Of a DNA stretch of 64,000 bases, positions 44,249 through 55,267 are shown piece after piece. The stretch's first letter is position 1. Each line of letters opens with the position of its first letter. The stretch covers positions 31,531,234 to 31,595,233 of the forward strand of contig CM038471.1 of NCBI GenBank assembly GCA_021464415.1. Reading direction: 5' to 3'. The notes under the pieces were generated by a model, which made no database searches, was not told the DNA's origin, and was given only the letters and a program-made list of their open reading frames with translations. This DNA comes from Lonicera japonica. Taxonomy: Eukaryota > Streptophyta > Magnoliopsida > Dipsacales > Caprifoliaceae. Both the position numbers and the translations under genes were made by a program.

Positions 44249-44975
44249 GATAGGGTCAAATGGAGCTTCCTTAGAGCTATAATGGCTAAACTAGGCTTTG
44301 GAAGATAAATTTATTTCTTATTATCACCTGCATCTCTAAGAAAATACTGTGTTACCCTTAATTAATAGATGCCAGTTGTTGGGGTGGGCTGTAACACAAT
44401 GGTAGTTACATTGATTCGTTCCTATTTCTTATCTAAAATTTAAATCTGATTAATTTCTTAGCAATCAAAATAGTGTCCCCCACTATCTTAGTTATCAAGA
44501 AATAATAACCATTGTCAATCATAACATTATTAACTTTAACAATTTATTAAATAATCCCTCATTTTGTCATTCCACTAGAGATGCTTTAGAGCATAATATT
44601 GTTAGCTTGAACAATCTAGTAAATGAACGATCAGATGCTCATTTGACTATCCAATTTTTAGTAATTCACTCAAGATGCTCATAGCTAATCCATGCGAGAG
44701 GGTACATTAAGATGTAAAAACCCACAATTTTGAACTCTAAATCTTCTTTCTCTCAATCAAATTACCATTGGTCACAATTTTTGATGCTATCATATATATA
44801 CATATATAACGACCCACATAAATATGCGGGTTCAAAGAACCCGAATTACAACTTGGGCTTATCATTTTAGAGAAAGACCCTAATGGTTACATAAGGTATT
44901 GGAGGGAACCCAGGCCCGAGTTTGTAAGAACCCACATCCCATATTAGTAGTCTAATGGCCGAGGAAATCCTTGGT
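44249..44975. other. Intergenic DNA, no gene seen
   Basis: AT-rich up to 44800. The GC-richer segment 44815-44975 (CGACCCACATAAATATGCGGG, GGGAACCCAGGCCCGAG) resumes at 46085 after the MULE-like insertion and looks like an older repeat. Confidence 0.45.
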
Positions 44976-44984
44976 TTATAGAAG

Positions 44985-46075
44985 GGGGCCATTATTTACA
45001 CCCCCCCATTTATGTCACTAACACCACCATTGTCACAAACACCCCCTTATGCCAATTTTTAGTCACAAACACCGACCACCCAATTAAAAGTTAATACAAA
45101 CCTTAATTAAAAATAAAATTACTTAATATTGATTAACATTGAAAGAGAAGAAGATTTCTCACCTTCTCCTGCTCGTCTCTCACCTAATAACAGGTGAGTG
45201 GATTCATACATACTCACCCCACATTAGGTGAATGTGTTGCAAGTGACTCACCTAATATAAGGCAATGGAGTGCAGAGTGTACTGGAGCATTTCTAAATTA
45301 GACTCACCTAATGACAGATGAGTGGATTCACACACACTCACCCAACATTAGGTGAATGTGTTGTAAGTAACTCGCCTAATAACACAAACTCATCTCAAAT
45401 GGGGTGAGTGTGTCTGTACACACTCGCCTTATTTGAGGAGAGTTGTAACTAGATTACTCTCCTTATATAAAGCGAGTCAAGCCTGGACAGAACCTGTTTT
45501 ATACTCTGTTTTGGGGATTACATCTTTATTTCAATTTGAATGTTATAGAATGATATATGAAAGCTAATATACATATTAATACACCAATAATAATAATTAT
45601 AATACATCTTTGGCTTCATTTTGAAGTGAAATTTCATCACCAACTTTTTTTTGAACTTCTTCTTTCTCTACAATCTCATAAACATTGTTTCCTATTTATC
45701 ATAATCCAAGCTTCAAACTTCCCACCAATAATGTTTGTGCTTTGATTTGATTATGATTTCTTGATTTTGAGAGCTCAAATGATAAAGAAGTTAGTTTTTT
45801 CTCTTTCTATCTTTTTACTTGAAACAATGAAATGTGATTATGAATGGGGGAAAATGAGAGGTATAGGTTTAATTATTTGGGTTAATGTTTGATTAGTTTA
45901 TTAAAAAATGAATAAATAGACAGGTTCATGTTTTAAGCATTGGATAAATAAGTTAAGTAATGGTTAAGTGAGAGGGTGTTTGTGACAAAAAAAGTGGGGT
46001 GTTGAAAAATGAGTTTTATCAAATTAGAGATGGTAGTGTTTGTGACAAAATTAAGGGGTGTAAATAATAGCACCC
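44985..46075. mobile_element. MULE-like non-autonomous element (1091 bp), 9-bp TSD
   Basis: The ends are long inverted repeats: left GGGGCCATTATTTACACCCC with GTCACTAACACCACCATTGTC; right, on the other strand, GGGTGCTATTATTTACACCCC with GTCACAAACACTACCATC. The similarity reaches about 90 bp. An exact 9-bp duplication, TTATAGAAG, flanks it (44976-44984 and 46076-46084), the Mutator-type length. Inside, 45175-45480 is filled with direct and inverted copies of TCACCTAATA and AGGTGAGTGGATTCA words. There is no transposase frame. Confidence 0.9.
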
Positions 46076-46220
46076 TTATAGAAGGCATATAAACCAAATT
46101 ACAACTTGTCTAGTCATTTGGGAAGCACCCACACAATGTGCGTGCTATTCAAATTTATAAGATTTTAGAAAGAAAAGTTTAACAAGGAAACGAAAAAAAC
46201 GACCGACTGTTAAGTTATGG

Positions 46221-46547
46221 GTGGGTAATAAAAGGCGCCAACCTTTGAATTCACCAAGTTGGCTGCAAACTTTCGTGAACCAGTACTCCTCCATAGTTGA
46301 GCTTGAGTTACTACTAAAATTCTATTCTCTTACTCTTCTAGGTCACAATGGTACCAATTTGAAACCGCATTCCTCCATCAAACGTAACAGTAATTTCATC
46401 TCCAGCTTCCAATTGATTCCCAAACCTCCATCTGCAATGGCAATGCCAAAAGTGCAGACTTGGCTTCTATGTCTGAGTATTATATTTTTCACCATATTGA
46501 CAGTTTTGTTAGTTACTTTACAAATGCTAAATGCCCTTACCCCATAG
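46221..46547 (+). CDS. Hypothetical small membrane-anchored protein, doubtful
   Basis: A 108-codon frame from ATG 46221 (MGNKRRQPLNSPSW) ends with a hydrophobic stretch, WLLCLSIIFFTILTVLLVTL, at residues about 83-102, which could be a C-terminal membrane helix. I do not recognise the family. A second ATG at 46437 would give a short protein with the helix near its N-terminus, as in a signal anchor. A PPR remnant follows 45 bp downstream, so this may instead be the 5' part of a PPR pseudogene. Coding status is uncertain. Confidence 0.25.
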   Translation: MGNKRRQPLNSPSWLQTFVNQYSSIVELELLLKFYSLTLLGHNGTNLKPHSSIKRNSNFISSFQLIPKPPSAMAMPKVQTWLLCLSIIFFTILTVLLVTLQMLNALTP

Positions 46548-46590
46548 ATAGACACTTTATAGGTCACCATTGAGCACCGTAACAATTAAA

Positions 46591-46695
46591 TGGATGGGTA
46601 TGCAGAACATGGTCGGCTTGGGGATGCATATGAGGTGTTTGATGAAATGTCTGAGAGGACGTTGCAATTAGAATTCGATGATTTCTTGGTATTGG
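46591..46695 (+). pseudogene. PPR fragment (one repeat)
   Basis: The frame reads MDGYAEHGRLGDAYEVFDEM and SERT, the GY-xxxG-xxDAxxxFDEM pattern of one PPR repeat. It is followed by TTCTTGGTATTGGAGCTGGGGAAAT, which also occurs in the PPR pseudogene at about 39963. The two fragments are therefore related, and this one is heavily truncated. Confidence 0.6.
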
Positions 46696-48060
46696 AGCTG
46701 GGGAAATAAAGTCCATCGCATAAATAAAGTTGGGCTGTTAATTTATGGACAGTGTGATATTATTTTCCCAGTATGCACACTGCCATCCTAGTCCTTTTAG
46801 GCTTTAGTGCTAACATGAATATGTGATTAACTTACAATAAGTATTTATGAATTTGTGTTAAGATGCTAGTGACTAAATTTAGTTTCCTCTTTTAAATCCT
46901 TTCTGCCATTTCTGATATTTTTGATGAATCAATTTTCATGGCAGCTGAAGATCTGGAATCTCTCATGGGGCATGCTTTAGATCTCGGGTAATTGCCAATC
47001 ATGCATAAGGTATCTTATCCATTTTTAAGGTATTTTGCTACTATTATACTGCGGTTGTATCATACTTAAGTTTGTCTTACTAAGATACATGTTGGTGGCA
47101 TTTACACTTCCATGGTAATTTCTAGTCATGGACTGTATTTGGACCACAAATCATACTCTATGAGCTAGCAGCCTATTAATACGTATGCAAGGTGGGAACC
47201 AGCATACCATTTTTTATAATTGTTATATTATATTTTATTTTTATAATTTACAATTTTGTTTTTTTGACGAATTATATCTGCTAATGCAATTGGTATATAT
47301 GTATGTATCTGAAATCAAGATATACCTTGTCATAACCCCACTTTAAATAACATATGGTCTTCTTAAGATTATGAGTGGGGAATGTCAAATTTCTGAAGAA
47401 CTAACGTTAGACCACAAAAAGGGCAGTGAGGGTGACTTGGTTAGTTAACTGCTATAATTAGTGAAGTAGTGGTTAATTTGAAATAAGTCAGTGGTGTGTT
47501 ATGCATAATTATAGGGTCTAGAAGTGCCAAAAAATTCATGAAAATAGATTGTTTGCCTGCTTTAAGTAGTTTTTTATATTCAAATCATATTGTAGGCACT
47601 TAAGGACTAAATAATGGAGATCATCTAATCATGGAGATCATCTTCACCAAGTTTCATAAAAAAATTCATCCGTTTACCCTCTTAAAATGATTGGTCCGCA
47701 TTTGAGGACTAAATAAATTGTCCTCTTTAGATCCTTCCCCATTATATATATATATATATGTACTTGGTCTTTTTTGTGAGTAATGAACTGATATTTTGTA
47801 TGGGGGATAGGCTAAACCTATATCAGTACTATAAATAAAAAAAATAAAAAATGAGGTGGGCTACAACCCACGTTATCCACCCCTCATCCCCATCCTTACC
47901 CCGCCCTCACACACCCTTATAAATCCTCCTTTGTGTCTTCCATTCCTTCCTCCTATTAATATAAGAAAATATGGAAGACTAAGGGTCTGATTGATAACAA
48001 CATGAAAAAGGAAAATAAAAACAATTGATTTTTGTGAGAAGTTGGAAAATAAGTTGAGAC
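46696..48060. other. Intergenic DNA, no gene seen
   Basis: AT-rich DNA with a short TA repeat near 47745. No coding signal is recognised. Confidence 0.5.
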
Positions 48061-48212
48061 GTGTGGTGTCATATCAAAGAGAAATCTACAAGCCAAAAAC
48101 CCCACGCAGCCAGAAGATTAAAGATACCAAAGTTTAAACCACTTTTGGAAGAAACTAAAGCATCTCATGCTCTAAGAAAGACAAAGTCAGAATCTGTCCG
48201 GAAAGAAGACAT
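48061..48212 (-). pseudogene. DUF7745-like gene, 5' fragment (second copy)
   Basis: On the minus strand the frame from ATG at 48212 reads MSSFRTDSDFVFLRA, a stop, DALVSSKSGLNFGIFNLLAA. This matches MSSYRTNSDFSFIEA-RDALVSSENGLNFGVFSPLAA at 21056. About 45 codons remain; similarity ends near 48061, where unrelated DNA begins. It follows the PMD copy on the same strand, in the same order as at 19.8-23.3 kb. Confidence 0.7.
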
Positions 48213-48270
48213 ATTTCTAGAAAAAGTAAGAAGAGAAGGTATGTGTGGAGATCAAGGAAGGCACATGGAG

Positions 48271-48280
48271 TATTTATAGT
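48271..48280 (-). promoter_or_regulatory. TATA box of the second DUF7745-like copy
   Basis: On the minus strand ACTATAAATA lies about 60 bp before the ATG at 48212. It corresponds to the box at 21091-21104. Confidence 0.65.
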
Positions 48281-48302
48281 GGAAAGGAAGTGTATTGTAC
48301 CT

Positions 48303-48390
48303 GTTTGTTGAATGACAAGCCACCTCCAGAAGGGATTGTCGTGCGATAATCCCTTTTCCAGGGAGGTTTGTCTCACGACAAACCTTAAAA
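48303..48390. promoter_or_regulatory. Degenerate palindromic sites, second copy
   Basis: TTTGTTGAATGACAA, GGGATTGTCGTGCGATAA and TTTGTCTCACGACAAACC occupy the place of the palindromes at 21128-21173, upstream of the TATA box. Spacing is similar, and the CpG-rich core has mutated, in part to TG/CA. Confidence 0.5.
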
Positions 48391-48762
48391 AAACACCCCT
48401 TAACTCATCTTTTAAAGCCCATGAAGTCATTTTTGCCAAAAGGACTGCTTCTGTATGCATTATACTTATTTTGTAGGGACCTTAGGGTCTGTTTACCATA
48501 TTAAAAGGACGGTATGAGCTCTAAAAATACTACCTATGTTTTTATATTATTTTATTATTAATTTATGACACACACACAAAAAATATATAATAAGTACTTT
48601 TCATTCAATAAGAGTTTAATTCCTATAAACATGGTATTTAAACAAAATAGAATTTCATCTAAAATCCCTACAAAAACAGTTTTTAAAACTTAGGAAACAA
48701 AATAAAAACAGTGCTAATGACTAACATATGTTCGAGTCCTAAGAACTATGCAGAAAAAAAAA

Positions 48763-51700
48763 CTAATATATCCAAGCGCGCTTCGACACGCTCTCACTAT
48801 CCCCTGACACCTCCTCGGGAAGATGGGTAGCCCTAGCAAGATCGCCTGCTGGCCGCACTATCTCCGCAGCAAGTGTCTCAGTTGTCCGGGTAGAAGCTGA
48901 AGGCCAAACTATCGAAGACCTCGAATGACTGAAAGGCCGGCTGCTACTCCGTCAGGACTCGGTCCACGTATGAGAAGTAGTCAGAGGATCATCTGGACGC
49001 AAGGAAACCTTGATCACCCTCTGATAGTCGTGCATGTACGTCATGGGGTCTCGTCCCAAGAATTGCAACAGGTTCCAGTTGTAGATGTAACAAGCATACA
49101 TAGCTCGTAGATCAACCGCTCGGACCATATCCATCTGTCACAATGAAATAACAAATTGGGTCAGCACATGTATAATAAAGAAGATAAATATATAAGAGAT
49201 AAGAGAAAGGAGTATATCTCATCACCAGCACGGTCTCCCAGGAAGCTAAATGAATTATTTTGGAGGGGAACCTCTGGAACTGTATACCGACGAGTACCTG
49301 CGTCGGCATAAGATATGTCCTGGGGAGGCTACTGCAGATCAACAAAAGGCACTGGAGGGCCGGCTGTAGCAGAAGAAGACCCACCCTCCTCGCGGGTCGA
49401 ATCCACCACCGCTGTCTTCCTCAAAGGACCCCCACTCGGAGGTGTAACAGCAGTAGCTGGAGGAGTCTGTTTGAACTGACTATAGTCGAAGTCTGCCAGC
49501 TCCCAAGACCTCTCAGTAAAATCACCACCACTCCCAGCCTCAGCCTTAGCGTCAACCTGCTGCCCTTCAGTCCTAGGTGGCTGCTCAGGAACCGGAGCTG
49601 ACCCCCTATGTCTCCACCTTCAGGGCCGGCACCTGTGCCCTCAGTTGGCGGTGTCGCTCTATCCTCCTCTGGGTCGTCATCATCAGAATTCAAGATATTG
49701 TCCCTCTGGTTGGGGACAGGTGGTAAGTGTCCCGGAACAGTCCTAGATAAATGAAACTGCCCCCGTATATAGATGGGATCACCGCCCAACGCTCAGTATC
49801 GATTATAGAAGACCCAGGCTCGAGTCCCTTTCGGCCCTCTCATCAGAAACTAAGTAGCGAAGGCAGCATAGTCGCCCTCCTCGGTGAACGTCTGGAAATC
49901 AAGCCCATCTACTAAGGCCAACACCAGAATCAATCTCGCATGTCCGCTTCATCAGAGCTGGTGGAAATGCCGGAACTCTAGGCCACTGAAAGGGAGTATG
50001 CTAACGAACGACCCGCTCGCCCAGATAGAATAGGAGGCCGTCCTCTTCCCGGATTAACCGCCAAGTCCTTGAGGCTGTGAGAGCCCAGGCATATCCAAAA
50101 TGAAGGCCCAAATAACCTTTTGGGAACCACTCAATTTGAAAAGAGAAGAATAAATTTCATTCAGTTATCTATTTATATATATTTATTGAATAAACGATAT
50201 TTGATTGAATACTTACATGCTCCTCTAACAGGTCATAAACGGTAGTGGCCCCGGTCTCTCGAGTTCGATATACGTAAGGCACCTTGTAATTCTTCGCTAT
50301 GAATCGGCAAAGAAATGAAAACTTATCATCGTTCTTGACAATGAGATCCACCTGGGCGATACCCTGACGAGTATATGCCACAAACCAACTCTAAAAAAAA
50401 GTGAAGAATATAAAGGGCATTACCAACAATTGTCAGATAAAATATAGACACAAAATAGATGAGAAGTCAGAAATTTATACCTCCCACAATAAAGAAAAGC
50501 CCTAGAGATTCAAGGCCAAATGTCGCGAAACCTGGTCCGTAGCATCGTAGAGAATGGCCAAGATAAAACCTACCCAATCATAGTCAAACATGAGGCTAAA
50601 ATTTTAAATATAGGACAACCACCAGAGATGGACTGTATCTCCCCCACAGGCTTCAAATAGATCGTGTTGCATCAATAATAGCAGAACCCGAGCATACTGA
50701 CACGCCCCCTGTCTGGTCATCTGCTCTCTAGTAGCAGCCAACCTAGCCTGCTAGGTCGTCAAACGTGTAATCAGGACGGCCCGAGGAATGGTGTCACCTA
50801 AACTTCGTCAATCCAGAATCTATCCCAATGCACCTAGTATACCCTCGGAGGAGAGGCATAAAGGAACATCAATCTAAATAGGAGCACTTCCCAAGGGTAT
50901 CCCGGTCAAAGCAAACAAGTCCAGTGGAGTCATCGTCATCTCCCCCCAGCTCTAGTGGAACGTATGAGTAGTGTCCCACCAAAATTATCGCCCTCGATAC
51001 CCTCTCCAGCAGCGCATCGAGAAAGGTGCCAAAAGGAGTTACAAAAAGTAACTCCTGTATATGAGCTGGTGCCTATCGCCACTCGGTAGAAATAGTGTTA
51101 GGAGAACCCCAACCTCGGTCAACTCATAGCAGACAACAAACAGATATATATAAAAATAATTATGAGAGTTATAGGGGTTATAGGGGTAAATTATATAATT
51201 TTCAAAACCTAAGGATATTTTAGTGTAATTATGAGAGTTATATGAGTTATAGGGGTAAATTATATAATTTTCATAAATTGAGGGAAATTTGGTGTAATTA
51301 TGAGAGTTATAAGGGTTATAGGGGTAAATTCTGTAATTTTCAAAACCTGAGGATAGTTTAGTGTAATTATGAGAGTTATAGGAGTTATAGGGGTAAATTA
51401 TGTAATTTTCATAAATTGAGGGAAATTTGGTATAATTATGAGAGTTATAAGGTTTATAAGGATAAATTATATAATTTTCATAAATTGAGGGTACTTTGGT
51501 GTAATTATGAGAGTTATAGGAATTATAGGGATAAATTATGTAATTTTCAAAAATATGAGGGTACTTTGGTGTAATTATGAGAGTTATAAGGGTTATAGGG
51601 GTAAATTACATAATTTTCATAAATTGAGGGTACTTTGGTGTAATTATTAGAGTTATAGGAATTATAGGAATAAATTATGTAATTTTCAAAAATCTGAGGG

Positions 51701-52366
51701 TACCTTGGTGTAATTATTAGAGTTATAGGAGTTACGGGGGTAAATTATGTAATTTTCATAAATTGAGGGAAATTTGGTGTAATTATGAGAGTTATAGGGT
51801 TATAAGGGTAAATTTTAATTATGAGAATTATAAGGGTTATAAGGGTAAATTAAGTAATTTTCATAAATTGAGGGTACTTTGGTTTAATTATGAGAGTTAT
51901 AAGAATTATAGGGATAAATTATGTAATCTCTAAAAATCTAAGGGTACAATGGTGAAGCATGTGCTTTCTAAATCGGATATTATTATCAGGCAATCATGTA
52001 TACTAACGACAGGTTGTCTAAACATGCAGGAAACGATAAACAAGAATAATATTTTTACAAAAAAATGAAAGCATGCATGGATACACATATCTATAAAATA
52101 AGTCTCGAAAAACATACCAAGTTCCGATGACGGATCTCATTAGAGAGGGGCTCCATAAGGAGCCATGGAACAGCAAGAGCAACCCGGGTCAAGTCCCGGT
52201 ACACCACTGCACAGCCGTGGTCAACTCCATCATCCTTGTACTAGTCGATATCAGCCCAGTCGTCATGGTAGGGGCTGCAACATAGGACGCCATGGGTGTC
52301 AGTGAAAGTGATCTCATCCTGGTCACGCTCTAGTCGGTCTGGCTGACCTCCGTGAGTAGGATCCAT
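48763..52366 (-). pseudogene. Antisense plant-mobile-domain gene, five exons
   Basis: Exons on the minus strand: 52366-52118 (MDPTHGGQPDRLERDQDE; donor GTATGT), 51122-50481 (the PMD core), 50390-50217 (SWFVAYTRQGIAQ to DLLEEH; donor GTAAGT), 50135-49218 and 49134-48763 (ending SVSKRAWIY-stop). The core reads WWDTTHTFH, SWGEMTMTPLDLFALTGIPL, ITRLTT, ARVLLLLMQHDLFEACGGD, VHLWWLSYI and FDYDWVGFILAILYDA, which is the aminotransferase-like plant mobile domain. PMD proteins of the MAIN/MAIL type act in the nucleus in gene and transposon silencing, and transposon-carried forms are known. Many stops, a mutated acceptor (TTTTCAA at 50136) and a mutated donor (GAG/ATATAC at 49217) make it non-functional. 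The first copy keeps both sites. Intron 1 holds a minisatellite. Confidence 0.82.
51158..51955. repeat. 69-bp minisatellite, about 11-12 copies
   Basis: The word AATTATGAGAGTTAT starts at 51158, 51227, 51296, 51365, 51434, 51503, 51573, 51642, 51712 and 51781: a period of 69, with two units of 70. A shortened 36-bp unit follows at 51781-51816, then one more full unit. The rest of each unit is GGTAAATTATATAATTTTCA plus AAATTGAGGGTACTTTGG. It lies within intron 1 of the antisense PMD gene, with no spacers unlike each other, so it is not a CRISPR. Confidence 0.93.
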
Positions 52367-53066
52367 GAGTATAAGTAAGAAGCAGCAGGGAAAGTGTAAA
52401 AGGAACCTAAAGCAGCACTAATCATGCTTGTCAATGAAAAGTATCTCATTCAAAGAAAGAATGGAGATAGACTAGTAAGAAATACACAAGTGTATCATTT
52501 CTTCATTAATGCTTGAGATCTATGTATACAAAGCATACAAAGTCAAATCATCATATGAAAATTATCTTACTAGCTTATGAATGGTTGAAAAAATGGAGAA
52601 GATGAAGGATTCAAAAAGTATTTAACGGTACTAACAATGGAATGAGAATTGAACTTACATAATTAATGCATTGCATATTTCATCTTTTAGCCTTAGCAAA
52701 GAAATTTACTCCATAATAAATGTAGAGACAAGAATTATAAAAGTGAACTCCATTTCTCTCTCTAGAAAAAACTATTACAAGCTCTCTATAAATTGAGAAA
52801 TGAGAAGTAATAAAAAAAGACTCCTCTCCAAAGCAACAATGAAGACTATAAATAGGAGTGTTGTGTTGGATGCCAAAAACAAACAATGTTTTTTTTATTT
52901 TATTTTTGGTGGATAAATCCACTATCTTGGATACTCTTTAATCAAATAGAGAATTCCACTTTCTTAGATGCTCTTTAATCACATGGAGACTTCCACTTTC
53001 TTGGATGCTCTTTAATCACATGGAGACTTTCACTTTCTTGGATTCCTTTTGTCCATGGAAAATTCC
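52367..53066. other. Region upstream of the PMD gene, with 37-bp repeats
   Basis: A TATA-like TATAAATAG lies at 52847-52855. It is canonical on the plus strand and weaker (TATTTATA) on the minus strand. Four copies of a 37-bp unit (CCACTTTCTTGGATGCTC plus TTTAATCACATGGAGACTT) start at 52919, 52956, 52993 and 53030. This could be promoter DNA of the antisense gene or an LTR promoter pointing right; the sequence does not decide. Confidence 0.55.
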
Positions 53067-53809
53067 ACTATTGTATTAAATACAATATTTCTTGAAATCT
53101 AAAGACACTAAAATAAACACAAAATGTGCCTTTCCAAGCATTGTTAAATACAAAAGTGCTACGAGACTAATCGCGAAATAAGATGGCAAACCGAGTAGCT
53201 TTAGAGAAATAAGCGCGTCAAACAACTCCGAAAATGAGCGTATGAATGACAATATTAAGCGTTTATCAGATATGCAAAAATTAATAGAAAAGACTTCTGA
53301 GTTCTGACAATGAACTAAAGATTCCTTGGTTCAACTTCAAAATAAGAGAAGAAAATAAAAATGCACAATATGATTGAATCATCATGGTTGAATGCAATTG
53401 TTCATTCAAGTTAATGTTGGAGGGTAATTACCTATCTTTCCTTTTAATGTATTGCAAGGCATGCATACATGATTACACATCAAACTGTCTTTATGAACAT
53501 ATAGACTTTTTTGCGAAAGCGCCGTAAAAGGCTAGAACCCCTTAAAAAAAAAGTATAAATAGACTTGTGGATCATATTGATTCAATCCTTTCCTCATCCT
53601 AGCCTGCAAATAATTAGAATATGAACTTGTTAAAAAAAAAGTTGAAGTTAAACAAATCAAAGCCTAAAATAAATATAAAAACGATATTATCGAGTCAAAC
53701 TAAAATGATAGTTTTAGTGCAGAGAGATAATAGCAATGTTGCATTACAATATAAACACTTCAAATACAAAGTCCCACAAAGTAACATTTATTTCCTTGGC
53801 GATGAAAAT
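53067..53809. other. Intergenic DNA, no gene seen
   Basis: AT-rich sequence between the PMD copy and the LTR element. The 63-codon frame at 53621-53812 is lysine-rich, low-complexity and runs into the LTR. Confidence 0.45.
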
Positions 53810-54566
53810 TGATGGTGTCAAAATCTAGAAATAGATAATTAACCAATCAATAAGTGAATATCGGTAAATAAAAAATAAATGCGGCGCAATGATGAACACA
53901 TGATATTTTTTTTTAAGGAAGGTTCCCCCGGTAGCGCTTATGTTATTCCGGTAGTATGTCCTCCTTTTGTGTGTGCTTGTTTTGTATTAGCTCAAAGGCA
54001 ATCAATTTGGATGAAAATACAAGCTACCAACTTCTCTCTCTCTGTAATTTTCTAATTTTATTTATAAGTATAGAATTAGGATTACAAATATTTCAACAGA
54101 CTAAATAATAAACTGTGTAGGAGAGAAAGTGTATAATGATTGTTGGTATTTTTTGGGATATGAAAAGAGAAAGTATAAGACCCTCGAAAATTGGCTTGTA
54201 TTTGTATTGCCAATGGCTTTATATCTCTTGAAAGAGATGGATGGATCTTGGGAGAGAAAGAAGATATATTTTTTGGTGTGTTTTGAATGAATGAATGATG
54301 GGGTATTTATAGGTAAAATTTAGAATGGTAAAAAAGTAAATTTGATGAAGATGCGGGGTAAAAAGGTAATTTTACAAAGGTGAGTGGATGTAAGTGGGAT
54401 TTGAGTGGAAGTTAATGGAGGTAAGTGGAATTTGAGTGAAGTTGAATGGGATTTTAGTGGAGGTAAAAGTGAGATTTTATCGGGGGTAAAAATGGGATTT
54501 TACTGGAGGTAAAAATGTTGAATTACCTTTGTAGGCTAATGGTAAAATTAGTATTTAACCCCATCA
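53810..54566 (-). mobile_element. 3' LTR of the LBD-carrying element
   Basis: The LTR is 757 bp long with TGATGG/CCATCA ends. AGAATTAGGATTACAAAT near 54088 is where similarity to the shortened right LTR ends. GTGAGTGG, GTAAGTGG and GTAAAAGTG words between 54380 and 54520 form an irregular G-rich repeat. Confidence 0.8.
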
Positions 54567-54698
54567 ATTGCCCCCTATCCTTTATTTTTATGCTGAAAGC
54601 TAAATGTGAAGAAGGATAAATGTCTTTGCCGGATAAATGGTCCGGCTCAAAACTAAGGCGTAAAAGCGGGTACTTGTGGAGGAAGATAATCATAGAGA

Positions 54699-54960
54699 GA
54701 GCTCGAATAACCGATGTGTAGGGCTTTGTTAGCCCTTGACCATAAGTTTGTGGAGTTCGAAATATTAATGTGTAAAGTTAGCTACAGTTTGATCATTAGT
54801 CTTAGAGTTTCAGAACATCATTGCGTAAGGCTGGTTAGACGTTGATCTCAAGTCTTAGTTCAAGGAAGCTAGATCTCGGATGCTAGTCGTTGAGCTCGAA
54901 ACATCAATGTGTAGAACTCGTTAGACATTGGATGCAAATCGTAGAGCTTGGAACATTAAT
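54699..54960. repeat. ~53-bp degenerate tandem repeat
   Basis: GAGCTCGAA-like words followed by ATCAATGTGTAGA-like words start at 54699, 54753, 54805, 54892 and 54944, that is every 52-54 bp with one longer interval. A TA run (54958-54984) follows. The array lies inside the LTR element. Confidence 0.6.
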
Positions 54961-55267
54961 ATATATATATATATATATATATATTTTATTTATTTATTTA
55001 TTTTAAATTTTTTTTTGGCACCTCTTTTGTTGTCGGCCCCATTTCAGCGAAAAGTTTTTCTCAAGATCCTCCCGTCGGAGGCTCCTCTGCCTTTCTCCTT
55101 TTCAGACAGCTTTTCCTTCTTTTTCGAACTCGAAATCCGTGCTCTTAACCCTTCTCCCTCTTCATCTTCCTCGAGACCCAATCCATTTCTTCCATCACCA
55201 TCCATTTTTTCTAACGCAATTTTTCTCATTTGTAATACAGTTTCTCTTACAAAAGTAAACCAAAACA

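Noticed and set aside
44090..44308. Frame rich in RNRTGPDRNR
   Set aside because: It translates the CCGGACCG subterminal repeats of the hAT-like right end.
51158..51955. CRISPR-like array
   Set aside because: Whole 69-bp units are alike, with no unique spacers, and the context is plant nuclear DNA inside an intron.
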